The position numbers were made by a program, and so were the translations under genes. Below are positions 25,107-33,461 of a DNA stretch of 64,000 nucleotides, one piece after another. Below the pieces are notes generated by a model that did no database searches, was not told the DNA's origin, and saw only the letters and a list, made by a program, of their open reading frames with translations. Each line of letters opens with the position of its first letter. Within the stretch, counting starts at the first letter, position 1. Source of the stretch: HGM13006 sp963650135. Lineage in GTDB: Bacteria > Bacillota > Clostridia > Oscillospirales > Oscillospiraceae. The DNA is taken from assembly GCA_963650135.1 (NCBI GenBank), contig CAVJLG010000051.1, positions 10,300 to 74,299 on the forward strand. Direction: 5' to 3'.

Positions 25107-25535
25107 TGTGTCGGGGATTTCCTCCGGAAGTGTAGGGCATTGGAGCTGAGAAATATCGTCGATGGGAATCTGTGTGCCGTCCAGCAGCAGGAGCTGCCGT
25201 GCCAGCACATCGATTCGGCGCAGACAGCCGCTTACTGTCACATAAGCGCCGCCGTCCTTTTTCTCGTCGGGGAGAAAATAGGTGACGATGACGGATGGAT
25301 GTTCGGACAAATGGGCGCTGAGCGCTTGAAGCACCCCATCAATGGCGGATTTTTCCTCATCGGTCAGCTCCAGCCGCCCCTGGGTCAGCCGGGCGGTTTC
25401 CCGAACGGCGTCTTCATAGCCGGTCAGCGCAGCGAAGGGAGAGAATTGTGCGGCTCGATCGGCGCGGGGCATGGGGGGATGGGACTGGGAAACCGGACGG
25501 TTCAGGTACAGAATATCGTCATAAGGGCCGGACAT
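25104..25535 (-). CDS. YolD-like domain protein
   Basis: 143 residues. N-terminal RADRAAQFSPFAALTGYEDA is a recurring feature of proteins encoded beside Y-family polymerases in Firmicutes. The C-terminal half (VTVSGCLRRIDVLARQLLLL then GTQIPIDDI) is the YolD-like domain. It follows the polymerase gene by 14 bases on the same strand and is probably its accessory. The domain's activity is not known. Confidence 0.8.
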   Translation of the reverse strand: MSGPYDDILYLNRPVSQSHPPMPRADRAAQFSPFAALTGYEDAVRETARLTQGRLELTDEEKSAIDGVLQALSAHLSEHPSVIVTYFLPDEKKDGGAYVTVSGCLRRIDVLARQLLLLDGTQIPIDDISQLQCPTLPEEIPDT

Positions 25536-25549
25536 GGGGCTGCCTCCTT

Positions 25550-27061
25550 TTATGCTTTGTGGCCGCCGATTTGCTCGTTTCGCTGCCGAGCGGTGGCGCC
25601 TTCTTTGAAATTCATGCCTTTGAGAATGGCGTTTTTGCCGAACTTCTTTCGAATGGAGAGCATGGCCTCCTGCATTTTTTCTTCCCGGGCAAGGGCGGCT
25701 TGCTTGGCTTCTTCCACGGCGGGATCGGTAAATAGGTCAAGCTGCTCAAAGCTGTCCTTCCCGGCGGTCTTGGCATCCTCCAGCTGGCAGGCGGTGACAT
25801 AGATGCGCCGCACCAGCAGATCGGGGTTTACAATCCGGTCAAACAGCGCCGTCATAGCCTCCATAATCTCGTGGGTAGAGGAGGAATAACCGGGAAGATT
25901 GGCAGTTCCATGGGCGTGCTTGGGAATTTTGCGCCCATAGCCGTCGATGGTAACGGGGCCGTGGTATTTGGCCCGGCGCTGGGGATCGGAGAGATTTTCA
26001 ATGTCATAGCCCACGGTCAGGGTTAGCTGCGGAGTCTTTAACCCCTTCTCCACCAAATCCAGCACCAGAAGATCGGTCATCTCCTGCATCACCAGCCGCG
26101 CCTTGTCAAAGGGATAGGGATTTTGGAGCACCTGGCCGGAGCTGGTACTGCTGGTCTGGGGCTTGTAGGCTTTGATTTCCGCAATGGTACAGGGCTCATA
26201 GCCCCAGGCATGGTCAATCAGCAGCTCGGCATTAACCCCAAAGAGCTTGTAGAGCAAGTCCTCGTTGTAAAAATCCTTGGGGCCGCCCAGCGAGCAGCGG
26301 GCAATATCCCCCATGGTGTAGAGCCCCTTTTCCTGGAGCTTTTTTGCATAGCCCCGGCCAACCCGCCAAAAATCCGTCAGCGGACGATGGTTCCAGAGCT
26401 GCTTTCGATAGCTCAGTTCATCCAATTGCGCAATTCGAACGCCAAACCGGTCCGGGGCGATGTGCTTTGCCCCGATGTCCATGGCGATTTTCGCAAGATA
26501 CAGGTTGGTGCCGATTCCTGCGGTGGCGGTGATGCCGGTGGAGGAAAGCACATCTAAAATCATGGCCCGGGCGAATTCACGGGGAGATTGATGGTAGGCG
26601 GAGAGATAGCTGGTGGCGTCGATGAATACCTCATCGATGGAGTAGACGTGGATATCCTCCGGGGCGACATACTTGAGATAAATCTGATAAATCTGGGTGC
26701 TGATTTTCATATAATGCGCCATCTGCGGCGGGGCGGCGATATAGTCCAGGGCCATTTCCGGATGCTCGGACAGCTCCTTGGCGCTGGCGGAGGAGCCCAC
26801 CAATTGGTGCCCCGGTGCAAATCGCGTGCGCTGATTGTTGATCTCCTTCACCCGCTGTACCACCTCAAACAGCCGTGCACGACCGGAGATGCCATAGGCT
26901 TTCAGCGCCGGAGATACCGCCAGACAGATGGTCTTTTCCGTGCGGCTTTTGTCGGCCACCACCAGATTGGCGTCCATGGGGTCAAGCCCCCGGGCGACGC
27001 ATTCCACCGAGGCATAAAAGGACTTTAGGTCAATGGCAATATAAGTCCGCGGCTGAGACAT
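25550..27061 (-). CDS. Y-family DNA polymerase (UmuC/DinB/UvrX type)
   Basis: 503 residues. Catalytic motifs: YIAIDLKSFYASVEC at the N-terminus (first Asp) and HVYSIDEVFIDATSYL near residue 140 (Asp-Glu pair). Helix-hairpin region DFWRVGRGYAKKLQEKGLYT and a little-finger domain (LTLTVGYDIENL) follow. It carries out error-prone lesion bypass synthesis. The pairing with a YolD protein is the common Firmicute layout for such polymerases. No clear LexA box was found in the short upstream stretch. Confidence 0.92.
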   Translation of the reverse strand: MSQPRTYIAIDLKSFYASVECVARGLDPMDANLVVADKSRTEKTICLAVSPALKAYGISGRARLFEVVQRVKEINNQRTRFAPGHQLVGSSASAKELSEHPEMALDYIAAPPQMAHYMKISTQIYQIYLKYVAPEDIHVYSIDEVFIDATSYLSAYHQSPREFARAMILDVLSSTGITATAGIGTNLYLAKIAMDIGAKHIAPDRFGVRIAQLDELSYRKQLWNHRPLTDFWRVGRGYAKKLQEKGLYTMGDIARCSLGGPKDFYNEDLLYKLFGVNAELLIDHAWGYEPCTIAEIKAYKPQTSSTSSGQVLQNPYPFDKARLVMQEMTDLLVLDLVEKGLKTPQLTLTVGYDIENLSDPQRRAKYHGPVTIDGYGRKIPKHAHGTANLPGYSSSTHEIMEAMTALFDRIVNPDLLVRRIYVTACQLEDAKTAGKDSFEQLDLFTDPAVEEAKQAALAREEKMQEAMLSIRKKFGKNAILKGMNFKEGATARQRNEQIGGHKA

Positions 27062-27130
27062 GGCGGTATCCTCCTTTCGCTTTAGATGGTTCTATTTTAC
27101 CACAGAGTCTGAAACAAGGGCAAGAGAGGG

Positions 27131-27164
27131 AAAACGCTGTGTCCGAAAAATTGGACACAGCGCA
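27131..27164 (-). terminator. Terminator of the esterase gene
   Basis: Perfect 10-base stem CGCTGTGTCC (27135-27144) with GGACACAGCG (27153-27162). Read on the minus strand it is followed by TTTT. Confidence 0.8.
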
Positions 27165-27170
27165 GAACAG

Positions 27171-28127
27171 TTATCGTTCCAACAGAAAATGCCCAATGCG
27201 CTCCATAGCGTGGGCAGCCTTTTTGATGGGGAACATCTGGAATACATGCCACATGTCCTGCCATTCCTCCATACGGCAGACCACACCGGCAGCGGTCATT
27301 TTCTGCCGCAGCATAGCGGTGTCGGAATAGAGAATCTCGTTGGAGCCCACCTGCACCAGCGTGGGCGGGAAGCCGGTGAAATCCCCGTACAGCGGAGAAA
27401 GCTGGGGATCAGTGACGTCGGCCTTACCGGCATAGGCGCTGCGAACGGCCCGAATATAGTCCTCGGTAATGGAGGGGTCCAGCTCGCGCCGAGTTTCATA
27501 GGATTCCCCGGAGACGGTCATATCGGTCCAGGGGGACATGAGCACCAGATGCCCAGGGAGCATCCGTCCGGCGGCCTTTAATCGGTGGCACAGCACCAGC
27601 GCCAGATTTCCGCCGGCAGAATCACCGGCCACGGTAATGTCCCGTGCACCATAGCCCAGATACATCAGGTGATCCCAGGCCTTTTGTGCATCCTCCACCG
27701 CTGCGGGGAACGGATGCTCCGGTGCAAGGCGATATTCAAAGCTCAGGGTTTCCCAGCCGGTGGTATGGGACAGCTTAGAGGCCAGGGGACGGGAATAGCC
27801 CAGATTGCCGCTGGTATAGCCGCCGCCATGGCAATAGAGAATGACCTTGTGGGGATCATGGCCCCACTCCGGCTTCACCCAGGCGGCCTTCATTCCGTCT
27901 AAATCAAAGGGCTCCCAACGCATGCCAATCATGGGGGTGACCAGCCGCCCCAGCAGCTCTTGACCGGCGCGCTGACGCTCCAAATCCTTTTGGGTCATGG
28001 ATTCCGGCGATGTGGCGGAGTGGACGGCTTTCAGGGCGCGCATCATCAGGGCCAGACGCTTTTCCTCGGCATTGACTTTGCGCTGGGTTTTCTTGTCGAT
28101 GTGATAGCGGGTGGTGGTCTTCTTCAT
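27171..28127 (-). CDS. Alpha/beta hydrolase, HSL-family esterase/lipase
   Basis: 318 residues. Oxyanion motif YCHGGGYTSG, nucleophile elbow GDSAGGNLAL, and the catalytic histidine in DMWHVFQMFP are all present, matching the hormone-sensitive-lipase type. It is cytosolic (no signal peptide). The start at 28127 is behind AGGAGG; longer frames upstream cross the promoter. It is divergent from an acyltransferase-like gene, suggesting an ester-related pathway. Confidence 0.88.
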   Translation of the reverse strand: MKKTTTRYHIDKKTQRKVNAEEKRLALMMRALKAVHSATSPESMTQKDLERQRAGQELLGRLVTPMIGMRWEPFDLDGMKAAWVKPEWGHDPHKVILYCHGGGYTSGNLGYSRPLASKLSHTTGWETLSFEYRLAPEHPFPAAVEDAQKAWDHLMYLGYGARDITVAGDSAGGNLALVLCHRLKAAGRMLPGHLVLMSPWTDMTVSGESYETRRELDPSITEDYIRAVRSAYAGKADVTDPQLSPLYGDFTGFPPTLVQVGSNEILYSDTAMLRQKMTAAGVVCRMEEWQDMWHVFQMFPIKKAAHAMERIGHFLLER

Positions 28128-28163
28128 ATGACTTCCTCCTGTGCCGGCATGGGCAGATACTTC

Positions 28164-28192
28164 AATATAGCATAGATTCCGGCGGATTGCAA
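28164..28192 (-). promoter_or_regulatory. Promoter of the esterase gene
   Basis: On the minus strand TTGCAA (28187-28192) and TATATT (28164-28169), spacing 17. Confidence 0.7.
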
Positions 28193-28209
28193 CGGATGGG
28201 GAAATGCAG

Positions 28210-28238
28210 TTGCACAGTTGGAACTGTTGCAGTATAAT
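28210..28238 (+). promoter_or_regulatory. Promoter of the acyltransferase-like gene
   Basis: TTGCAC (28210-28215) and TATAAT (28233-28238), spacing 17. It is back-to-back with the esterase promoter, 17 bases apart. Confidence 0.75.
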
Positions 28239-28265
28239 AGGTAAACAAAAAAAGGGGGCAGAGCC

Positions 28266-29549
28266 ATGGCGCACAAGGAACAAAAACAGTGGTACCGGCT
28301 GGACAATGCCGGTGTGCTGTACTCTGCCCTGAAGAAGGAAAAATATGCGCCGGTGTACCGATTTTCAGCGGTGATGACTGAACCGGTGGACCCGGAGGCA
28401 CTCCAGCGGGCAGTGGATCGCACCATGCCGCGATTCCCGGGGTTCCGGGTGCGGATTCGGAAGGGCGCATTTTGGTGCTATTTTGAGCCCAACGAAAAGC
28501 CTGGGCCCTTTGTGCGCCGAGACATTGCAAACCCCTGTCAGCCCATCCGGGAAAAGTGGGACAATGACTGGCTGATTCGATTTTTCTACTATGAAAAGCG
28601 CATCTCTTTTGAAGCGTTCCATGCCATATCCGATGGCGCCGGGGCACTGACCTTTTTCCGGACGCTGCTGGCGGAATATTTAAGGGAGTTGGGGGTGGAG
28701 ATTCCTCCGGACCCGTCCATTCTTGATGTGAGTGAGCCGCCCAGACCCCAGGAGCTGGAGGACGCATATGGGCGCTATGCCGGGAAAAAGGTGCTGCGGG
28801 GCAGTTTGGATAAGACTGCCTATGCCAATGTCAGCCCGCCGGAGCCCTTTTACACCCTGAATGTGACCATGGGGCTGATGTCGGTGCAGGCAGTAAAGCA
28901 GCAGGCCAAGGCCCACGGCGCATCCCTGACGGAGTATCTAACGGCGGTATTGCTGCTGAGCCTGATGGAAAAGCAGGCGGCGGAGCATCCCCACCATCAA
29001 AAGCCCGTGGCGCTGGCGATTCCCATCAATCTGCGCAGCTGGTTCCCCTCGGAGACGCTGCGAAACTTTATCCTGACGGCGCGGCCCTGTATCGACCCCA
29101 GCTTGGGGGAATATACCCTGGAGGAGATCATCCGCTATGTCCATAGCTATATGAATCTCCATTTAAGCCGCCAGGAAATGCGTGCGATTCTCACCGGAAA
29201 CGTCAAATTCACCCAGAATCGGCTGCTGCAAATCATTCCGTTGTTTCTCAAAAAGCCGGTGATGGCGTTTTCCTATCAGGTGCTGGGGGTGCGGCCCTAT
29301 ACTGCCACCTATACCAATCCCGGGCCATTCCGCGTCCCAGACGCCATGAAGCCGTATATCGACCATATGGAGGTGGTGCTGGGCCAGGCAACCCATCCGT
29401 CGCCCCACTGTGCCTCCATCAGCTTTGGGGATACCCTGGAGGTGACCTTTGCGGGCACCGGCGTGTCCAGTGAAACGGAGCGACGGTTTTTCACCCATCT
29501 GGTGCAGGCGGGCATTCCGGTAAAGGTGATTTCCAATCGTAAATCTTAG
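28266..29549 (+). CDS. Condensation-fold (alcohol acetyltransferase-like) acyltransferase
   Basis: 427 residues of the chloramphenicol-acetyltransferase/condensation superfamily. The active-site motif HxxxDG is seen in FHAISDGAGAL near residue 120; a second-half latch region (ALAIPINLRSWFPSETLRNF) is also typical. Members move acyl groups from CoA or carrier proteins to alcohols or amines. It is followed 9 bases on by a zinc-ribbon membrane protein and divergent from an esterase. I recall a similar trio in other Clostridia, but the product is unknown. Confidence 0.75.
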   Translation: MAHKEQKQWYRLDNAGVLYSALKKEKYAPVYRFSAVMTEPVDPEALQRAVDRTMPRFPGFRVRIRKGAFWCYFEPNEKPGPFVRRDIANPCQPIREKWDNDWLIRFFYYEKRISFEAFHAISDGAGALTFFRTLLAEYLRELGVEIPPDPSILDVSEPPRPQELEDAYGRYAGKKVLRGSLDKTAYANVSPPEPFYTLNVTMGLMSVQAVKQQAKAHGASLTEYLTAVLLLSLMEKQAAEHPHHQKPVALAIPINLRSWFPSETLRNFILTARPCIDPSLGEYTLEEIIRYVHSYMNLHLSRQEMRAILTGNVKFTQNRLLQIIPLFLKKPVMAFSYQVLGVRPYTATYTNPGPFRVPDAMKPYIDHMEVVLGQATHPSPHCASISFGDTLEVTFAGTGVSSETERRFFTHLVQAGIPVKVISNRKS

Positions 29550-29558
29550 GAGGAAACT

Positions 29559-30260
29559 ATGTCCTATTGTGTTCATTGCGGGGTAGAGCTGGACCCCACG
29601 GCAGAATTCTGCCCCCTGTGCCATACGCCGGTGCAGGACCCGGTTCAGCCTGTGGATCGGGAAAGCCCAAAGCCGTTTCCCACCGAGCGGCAGGAGGTAC
29701 CCCTGGCGGCGAAATGGGAGCTGGCGGTTCTCATTTCGGCGATGCTGGCGTCGGCGGCGGTGTGCTGCGGAATTCTCAATATCTTTCTCCGGGCGGGACT
29801 CTGGAGCCTTTATATCATCGGGGCGGCAGTAATGCTGTGGATTTTTCTGGTGCCGCCGCTGCTTCGGCGGGGACTGAGCCCGGTGATTCAGCTGCTGGCG
29901 GATGTATTGGCGGTCAGCGCCTATGTGGGGGCCATTGCCTGGAACCTGCATGGCCTTGGCGGATGGTATCTGCACATTGCGCTGCCGATTATCCTGTGGC
30001 TGGGCGCTGAGCTGCTGGCGGTGATGCTGCCCATTCGGCGGGGAAGGAGTATTTTGTCCACCACGACCATTATCATCGGCGCAATCGGCGCATTCCCCAT
30101 GGGGGTGGAACTGGCATGCGACCTCTATTTCCGGGGCGTGTGGCAGCCTACCTGGTCCCTGGTGGTGTTGACCATCGGCGTGGCGCTGATGATTCCGCTG
30201 ATTGTAGTGCGCCGGGTGCCGTCACTTCGGGAGGAAGTGCGCAGAAGATTTCATATGTAA
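29559..30260 (+). CDS. Zinc-ribbon multi-span membrane protein
   Basis: 233 residues. It starts MSYCVHCGVELDPTAEFCPLC, a CX2C...CX2C zinc ribbon, then a ~30-residue linker and six or seven membrane spans (for example LAVLISAMLASAAVCCGILN and LHIALPIILWLGAELLAVML). It resembles the DUF6320-type proteins found beside acyltransferase-like genes. It is probably a membrane partner of the upstream enzyme; the role is unknown. Confidence 0.75.
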   Translation: MSYCVHCGVELDPTAEFCPLCHTPVQDPVQPVDRESPKPFPTERQEVPLAAKWELAVLISAMLASAAVCCGILNIFLRAGLWSLYIIGAAVMLWIFLVPPLLRRGLSPVIQLLADVLAVSAYVGAIAWNLHGLGGWYLHIALPIILWLGAELLAVMLPIRRGRSILSTTTIIIGAIGAFPMGVELACDLYFRGVWQPTWSLVVLTIGVALMIPLIVVRRVPSLREEVRRRFHM

Positions 30261-30264
30261 TAGC

Positions 30265-30300
30265 AAAAACGAGCTGCCGTGGTTGGCAGCTCGTTTTTTG
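30265..30300. terminator. Bidirectional terminator
   Basis: Stem AAAACGAGCTGCC / GGCAGCTCGTTTT (30266-30278 with 30285-30297), 6-base loop and a T-run on the plus strand. It lies between convergent genes. Confidence 0.88.
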
Positions 30301-30302
30301 TA

Positions 30303-31829
30303 TTATCCGTGCTCTTCATCTCTGGGATGGGAATCAAACCGGCCCTTAACATAGTGGTAGGGCTCGATCATTTCATAGTCAGTGCCGAACACCTGATTGA
30401 GAATCAGCCGCAGGGAATTGATGCCGATTTCACCCTCAATGGGGAAATCCTCACCCTTGTAGTAGACGCAGTTTAGAATGTTCTGCATGTAAGGATTCTC
30501 GACCTCCGGGTCAAAGGTATCCCAGATGCCCATGTCGTAGAAGTGGTTGGCCTGACGGGAGCCGTGGTCGGACTGGACGATAATCAGCGCGTCGGGGTCG
30601 TGCTCCTGAATGGTGCTAACCAGCTCCAGAATAAAGCTGCTGATGTATTCCAGCTGCCCCAGGTACAGCTCCGGGCGATCCCACTGCCAGCCAACGTTTT
30701 CGTAGTTGTCCACCAGGTTACCGTTCTTGTCAAGAATGGTGGGCGCGTGGGGGCACTGGAGATAGCCCATTGTAAACGTAGGGCTGTTGCCGGTGTATTT
30801 CCAGCAGTTCCGCTCGGCGTCCATGACGTTAAATAGCGGGCCGGTATAGGTGGCAACGTAATCGGCGTGAATGTATTCGTTCAGCTTGGTTTTGATGCTG
30901 TCAAACTGACTGTAAAGGCTGTTTTTCAGCAGAAAATCCGAAATAGTGCGCCGGGACTGATTATGGGTGAGCACATTGCAGCCGGTGGCCCCGATATAGT
31001 CCAGATGGTTGGCGAGGTTGAGCTGATAGCCGTTGTCCCGGAAGGTGCGGAACAGGTTGGGCATCTCCAAAAGCGCGTCCTTTTCCGCAACGGACATATT
31101 TTTGTGCGCCACATAATTCAGATTCAGCAGATTGGGCACGATGGTAACGGTTTTGAGGGATTCATAATTATGGCTGGTGCGGGATACGGTAAAGCCCTTT
31201 TCCTCCATGGCCTGAAGGAACGGCTCGTTGTCATAGTCATAATAATGCTCCAGGCATTCCGGGCCGGCATAGCCGTCAAACAGAAAGTAGTAGACGTTGG
31301 GCTTGTCACCGGTGAAGGTCTTGGGCTCATAGGTATCGAAGGCTTCCTGATTGTCCTGACCGCTGCCGGAAGAGAGGTTGGTAACGACGGCCAGACCGAA
31401 GCTGATGACCGACAATACCCCAAAGGTCAGCGCGAATAAGCCGCAGGGAATTTTCATATTGGGCCGCTTCCAAATGAGCAGTACCAGAATGAGCAAAAAC
31501 AGGACGGCGAAAACTGCCAAAACGGCTCCCGGTTTCAGCGCATCCCAATGGGCATTCAGGGCCGTCATAACCATGCCGAAGTTGATGATGACCAGCATTG
31601 CCAGGTCCGTTAAAAATGCGCCCCGGGAGACATTCCATTGGATCAGGCTCAAGGGAACAAAAAACACCAGCGCATTGAGCAGAAATACGCCGAAAAAGGG
31701 GAATAGACTCGAAAAGGGTGCCTCTCCGGCGTTGTGAGCATAGAGAAACACACATGGATAAAAACAGGTCAGAATTACGGACAGCGCCGGAAGCCAGCAC
31801 GCGGACCAGATTTTCTTGAATATTTGCAT
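30303..31829 (-). CDS. Membrane-anchored sulfatase/alkaline-phosphatase-fold protein
   Basis: About 508 residues. The first ~170 hold four to five membrane spans; the outer domain begins KPNVYYFLFDGYAGPECLEH, the usual start of a sulfatase-like domain with the metal Asp, and includes the second metal site IIVQSDHGSRQ. No (C/S)xPxR sulfatase active-site motif is seen, so a phosphotransferase or phosphodiesterase role on surface polymers (LTA-synthase-like) is a better guess than sulfate removal. A GTG at 31838 is an alternative start. Likely single-gene. Confidence 0.7.
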   Translation of the reverse strand: MQIFKKIWSACWLPALSVILTCFYPCVFLYAHNAGEAPFSSLFPFFGVFLLNALVFFVPLSLIQWNVSRGAFLTDLAMLVIINFGMVMTALNAHWDALKPGAVLAVFAVLFLLILVLLIWKRPNMKIPCGLFALTFGVLSVISFGLAVVTNLSSGSGQDNQEAFDTYEPKTFTGDKPNVYYFLFDGYAGPECLEHYYDYDNEPFLQAMEEKGFTVSRTSHNYESLKTVTIVPNLLNLNYVAHKNMSVAEKDALLEMPNLFRTFRDNGYQLNLANHLDYIGATGCNVLTHNQSRRTISDFLLKNSLYSQFDSIKTKLNEYIHADYVATYTGPLFNVMDAERNCWKYTGNSPTFTMGYLQCPHAPTILDKNGNLVDNYENVGWQWDRPELYLGQLEYISSFILELVSTIQEHDPDALIIVQSDHGSRQANHFYDMGIWDTFDPEVENPYMQNILNCVYYKGEDFPIEGEIGINSLRLILNQVFGTDYEMIEPYHYVKGRFDSHPRDEEHG

Positions 31830-31861
31830 GATATACACCGCTTCTTCACAAAGTGACTACC

Positions 31862-31890
31862 ATTATGCCACGGCAGCTTCACAAATGCAA
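31862..31890 (-). promoter_or_regulatory. Promoter of the sulfatase-fold gene
   Basis: On the minus strand TTGCAT (31885-31890) and CATAAT (31862-31867), spacing 17. Confidence 0.65.
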
Positions 31891-31937
31891 GCGGTGAAAT
31901 CGCAACTTCTGGAAATCTTAAAAAGTCCGTAAAACGC

Positions 31938-32507
31938 TCAGAACCAGATTTCCAGTAAGAGCAGCACGCACCATGGAATCAGTCCGCCGCCCAGCAGCTG
32001 CGGCAACGTATGACGGCCTGTTTTACGGCTGGCGATCATAGACAGCAGGGCAATGGCCAGGCCCGCTGCGGCGAACCCATAGAGCCGGAAATGGACCAGC
32101 AGCGCAACCGGCCCCGTGGCACCGCAGGCATAACCGCTGGCGGTGAGGCGGAATCCCTTGTTGAGCAGCAGAAGAATCATGCCGGAGAGCAGATACTCCA
32201 GATACAGCAGCCAGACTCCGGAAGTTCCGCCTGTGATGCCGAGGGTAATACAGCCCAGAATATAGCCCAGCGCGGCAAACAGCATGGCAAGGGTGCGCTG
32301 GCCGGGACGTCCGGCGTCCTTAAAATGGGGCAGGTAGCGCTGAAGCGGATAACCCAGCAGGGGGAGTACCACAAGGAACAGCAGCGCAAGAAGCCACTGC
32401 CCGGGACCGGAGAAAATCTCGTGGCATCGGAATCCCAAAACAATCAGCAGGCAGACGGCTAAAAAAGGCGCGGCGGTGATAATACGGATACGGTGGTAAA
32501 ACTTCAT
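31938..32507 (-). CDS. Multi-span membrane protein, unknown
   Basis: 189 residues with about six membrane spans (FLAVCLLIVLGF, LLALLFLVVLPLLGY, LAMLFAALGYILGC and others) and short loops rich in Arg and His. I do not recognise the family. There is no good ribosome site before ATG 32507, so a TTG at 32579 cannot be excluded. It is divergent from the TetR gene, which may repress it. Confidence 0.6.
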   Translation of the reverse strand: MKFYHRIRIITAAPFLAVCLLIVLGFRCHEIFSGPGQWLLALLFLVVLPLLGYPLQRYLPHFKDAGRPGQRTLAMLFAALGYILGCITLGITGGTSGVWLLYLEYLLSGMILLLLNKGFRLTASGYACGATGPVALLVHFRLYGFAAAGLAIALLSMIASRKTGRHTLPQLLGGGLIPWCVLLLLEIWF

Positions 32508-32637
32508 GAGGACACCTGATTTCTGTGGAAAGATAATAATATAACTGTTATAATAATACACAGAATGTAAATCATCCAATGACGGATGAAATACCGGTGT
32601 ATGTTATTGATACAGCGGGAAGTGAGGTGTATAGATA

Positions 32638-33243
32638 ATGACGGAGGATCGAAGAATCCTGAAAACAAAGCGAAATCTCAAGGCAACGCTGATTGCCATG
32701 CTGGGGGAGGTGTCCTTTGAAAAAATAACGGTGGCGGAGCTGTGCCGCCGGGGTGAGACAAGCCGGATCACGTTTTATGCCCACTACAGCGATAAATATG
32801 AGCTGGCGGATGAGCTGTTTTCCGACTATATCCGGGAGGCCTGGGCGGACTATCACAGCCTGCAGCGAGAGAACAACCCGGAGAACCTGGGAATGCGGGG
32901 CTATGAAAATCTGCTGGAGAGTATTCTGCGGCTGATGTTCCGGAATTTCTCCTTTTTTGCCCATGTATCCCCCGGGGAGAATCCATATCTCTTTTCCGTG
33001 TTCTTCCGGCATATTCAGGAGCAGGTGGCAGACTATATGCAGCGGCATACGGCACTGAAATGCCGGTACCACGTGGAGACGGTGGCGGCGCTGCTGTGCA
33101 ACGGTCTGCTGGGGGTGATCGATGTGCTGCTGGCGCAAAAGGCGGCGCCGGAAGCGGCGTCGGAAATGGTACGGGGGATGTATCAGGACTTGCTGCATTC
33201 GAAATTATTCCAGGCGGCGCCGGATTGCGGAAGAAACAGTTGA
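32638..33243 (+). CDS. TetR/AcrR-family transcriptional regulator
   Basis: 201 residues. DNA-binding domain: MTEDRRILKTKRNLKATLIA, then FEKITVAELCRRGETSRITF with YAHYSDKYELADELF, typical of the TetR group with a TetR_C-type effector domain (DUF6521/YfiR-like layout: NLLESILRLMFRNFSFFAHV). It sits between a divergent membrane protein gene and the nitrogenase-like operon, whose promoter overlaps its stop codon. It may regulate either side. GAAGTGAGG lies before the ATG. Confidence 0.82.
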   Translation: MTEDRRILKTKRNLKATLIAMLGEVSFEKITVAELCRRGETSRITFYAHYSDKYELADELFSDYIREAWADYHSLQRENNPENLGMRGYENLLESILRLMFRNFSFFAHVSPGENPYLFSVFFRHIQEQVADYMQRHTALKCRYHVETVAALLCNGLLGVIDVLLAQKAAPEAASEMVRGMYQDLLHSKLFQAAPDCGRNS

Positions 33244-33269
33244 CATTATTCTGTCCCAAATGATACAAT
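33240..33269 (+). promoter_or_regulatory. Promoter of the nitrogenase-like/hyp/hyd operon
   Basis: TTGACA (33240-33245, overlapping the TetR stop) and TACAAT (33264-33269), spacing 18. It is one of the few consensus -35 boxes in the window, so strong initiation is expected, with control passed to the leader RNA. Confidence 0.78.
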
Positions 33270-33275
33270 AACTCC

Positions 33276-33461
33276 AAACAGACTGCACGGAAGCCCAGGG
33301 GCAACCGTAAAGTCCATCAAATACATGCGCTCTGACAGCAAGGGTTCGCCCGCGCCGGAATAGCCGTCTGCCTGCCGTCCCCAATTGGATGGTCCTTTGG
33401 GATACGTCTACCCCGCCGCTGTCAGTGCGGCGGGTTTTTCATACCCGGACAGGAGAAAATT
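33276..33461 (+). ncRNA. Structured leader RNA (candidate riboswitch/attenuator)
   Basis: 186 bases without a gene between promoter and first start codon. By eye: a closing helix CAGAC (33279-33283) with GUCUG (33366-33370); inside it a hairpin ACGG (33287-33290)/CCGU (33305-33308) capped by GCC-CAGG-GGC, and a hairpin GCGC (33327-33330)/GCGC (33352-33355) capped by GGG-UUCG-CCC with an 11-base bulge. The bulge sequence CUGACAGC (33332-33339) is exactly complementary to GCUGUCAG (33418-33425) in the arm and loop of the terminator hairpin that follows. I cannot assign it to a known riboswitch class. Confidence 0.6.
33412..33439 (+). terminator. Leader terminator (attenuator) of the operon
   Basis: Perfect 8-base GC stem CCCGCCGC (33412-33419) with GCGGCGGG (33427-33434), 7-base loop, then TTTTT. 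It lies downstream of the promoter and only 23 bases before the first start codon, so it must be bypassed for the operon to be expressed. Confidence 0.85.

Noticed and set aside
33276..33461. Cobalamin or Moco riboswitch before the nitrogenase-like operon
   Set aside because: Some short stretches (CCGGAAUA, CUGCC) recall the cobalamin 3' end, but the B12 box and the GGGAA/GGUG core are not found; no Moco signature either. It is left unassigned.
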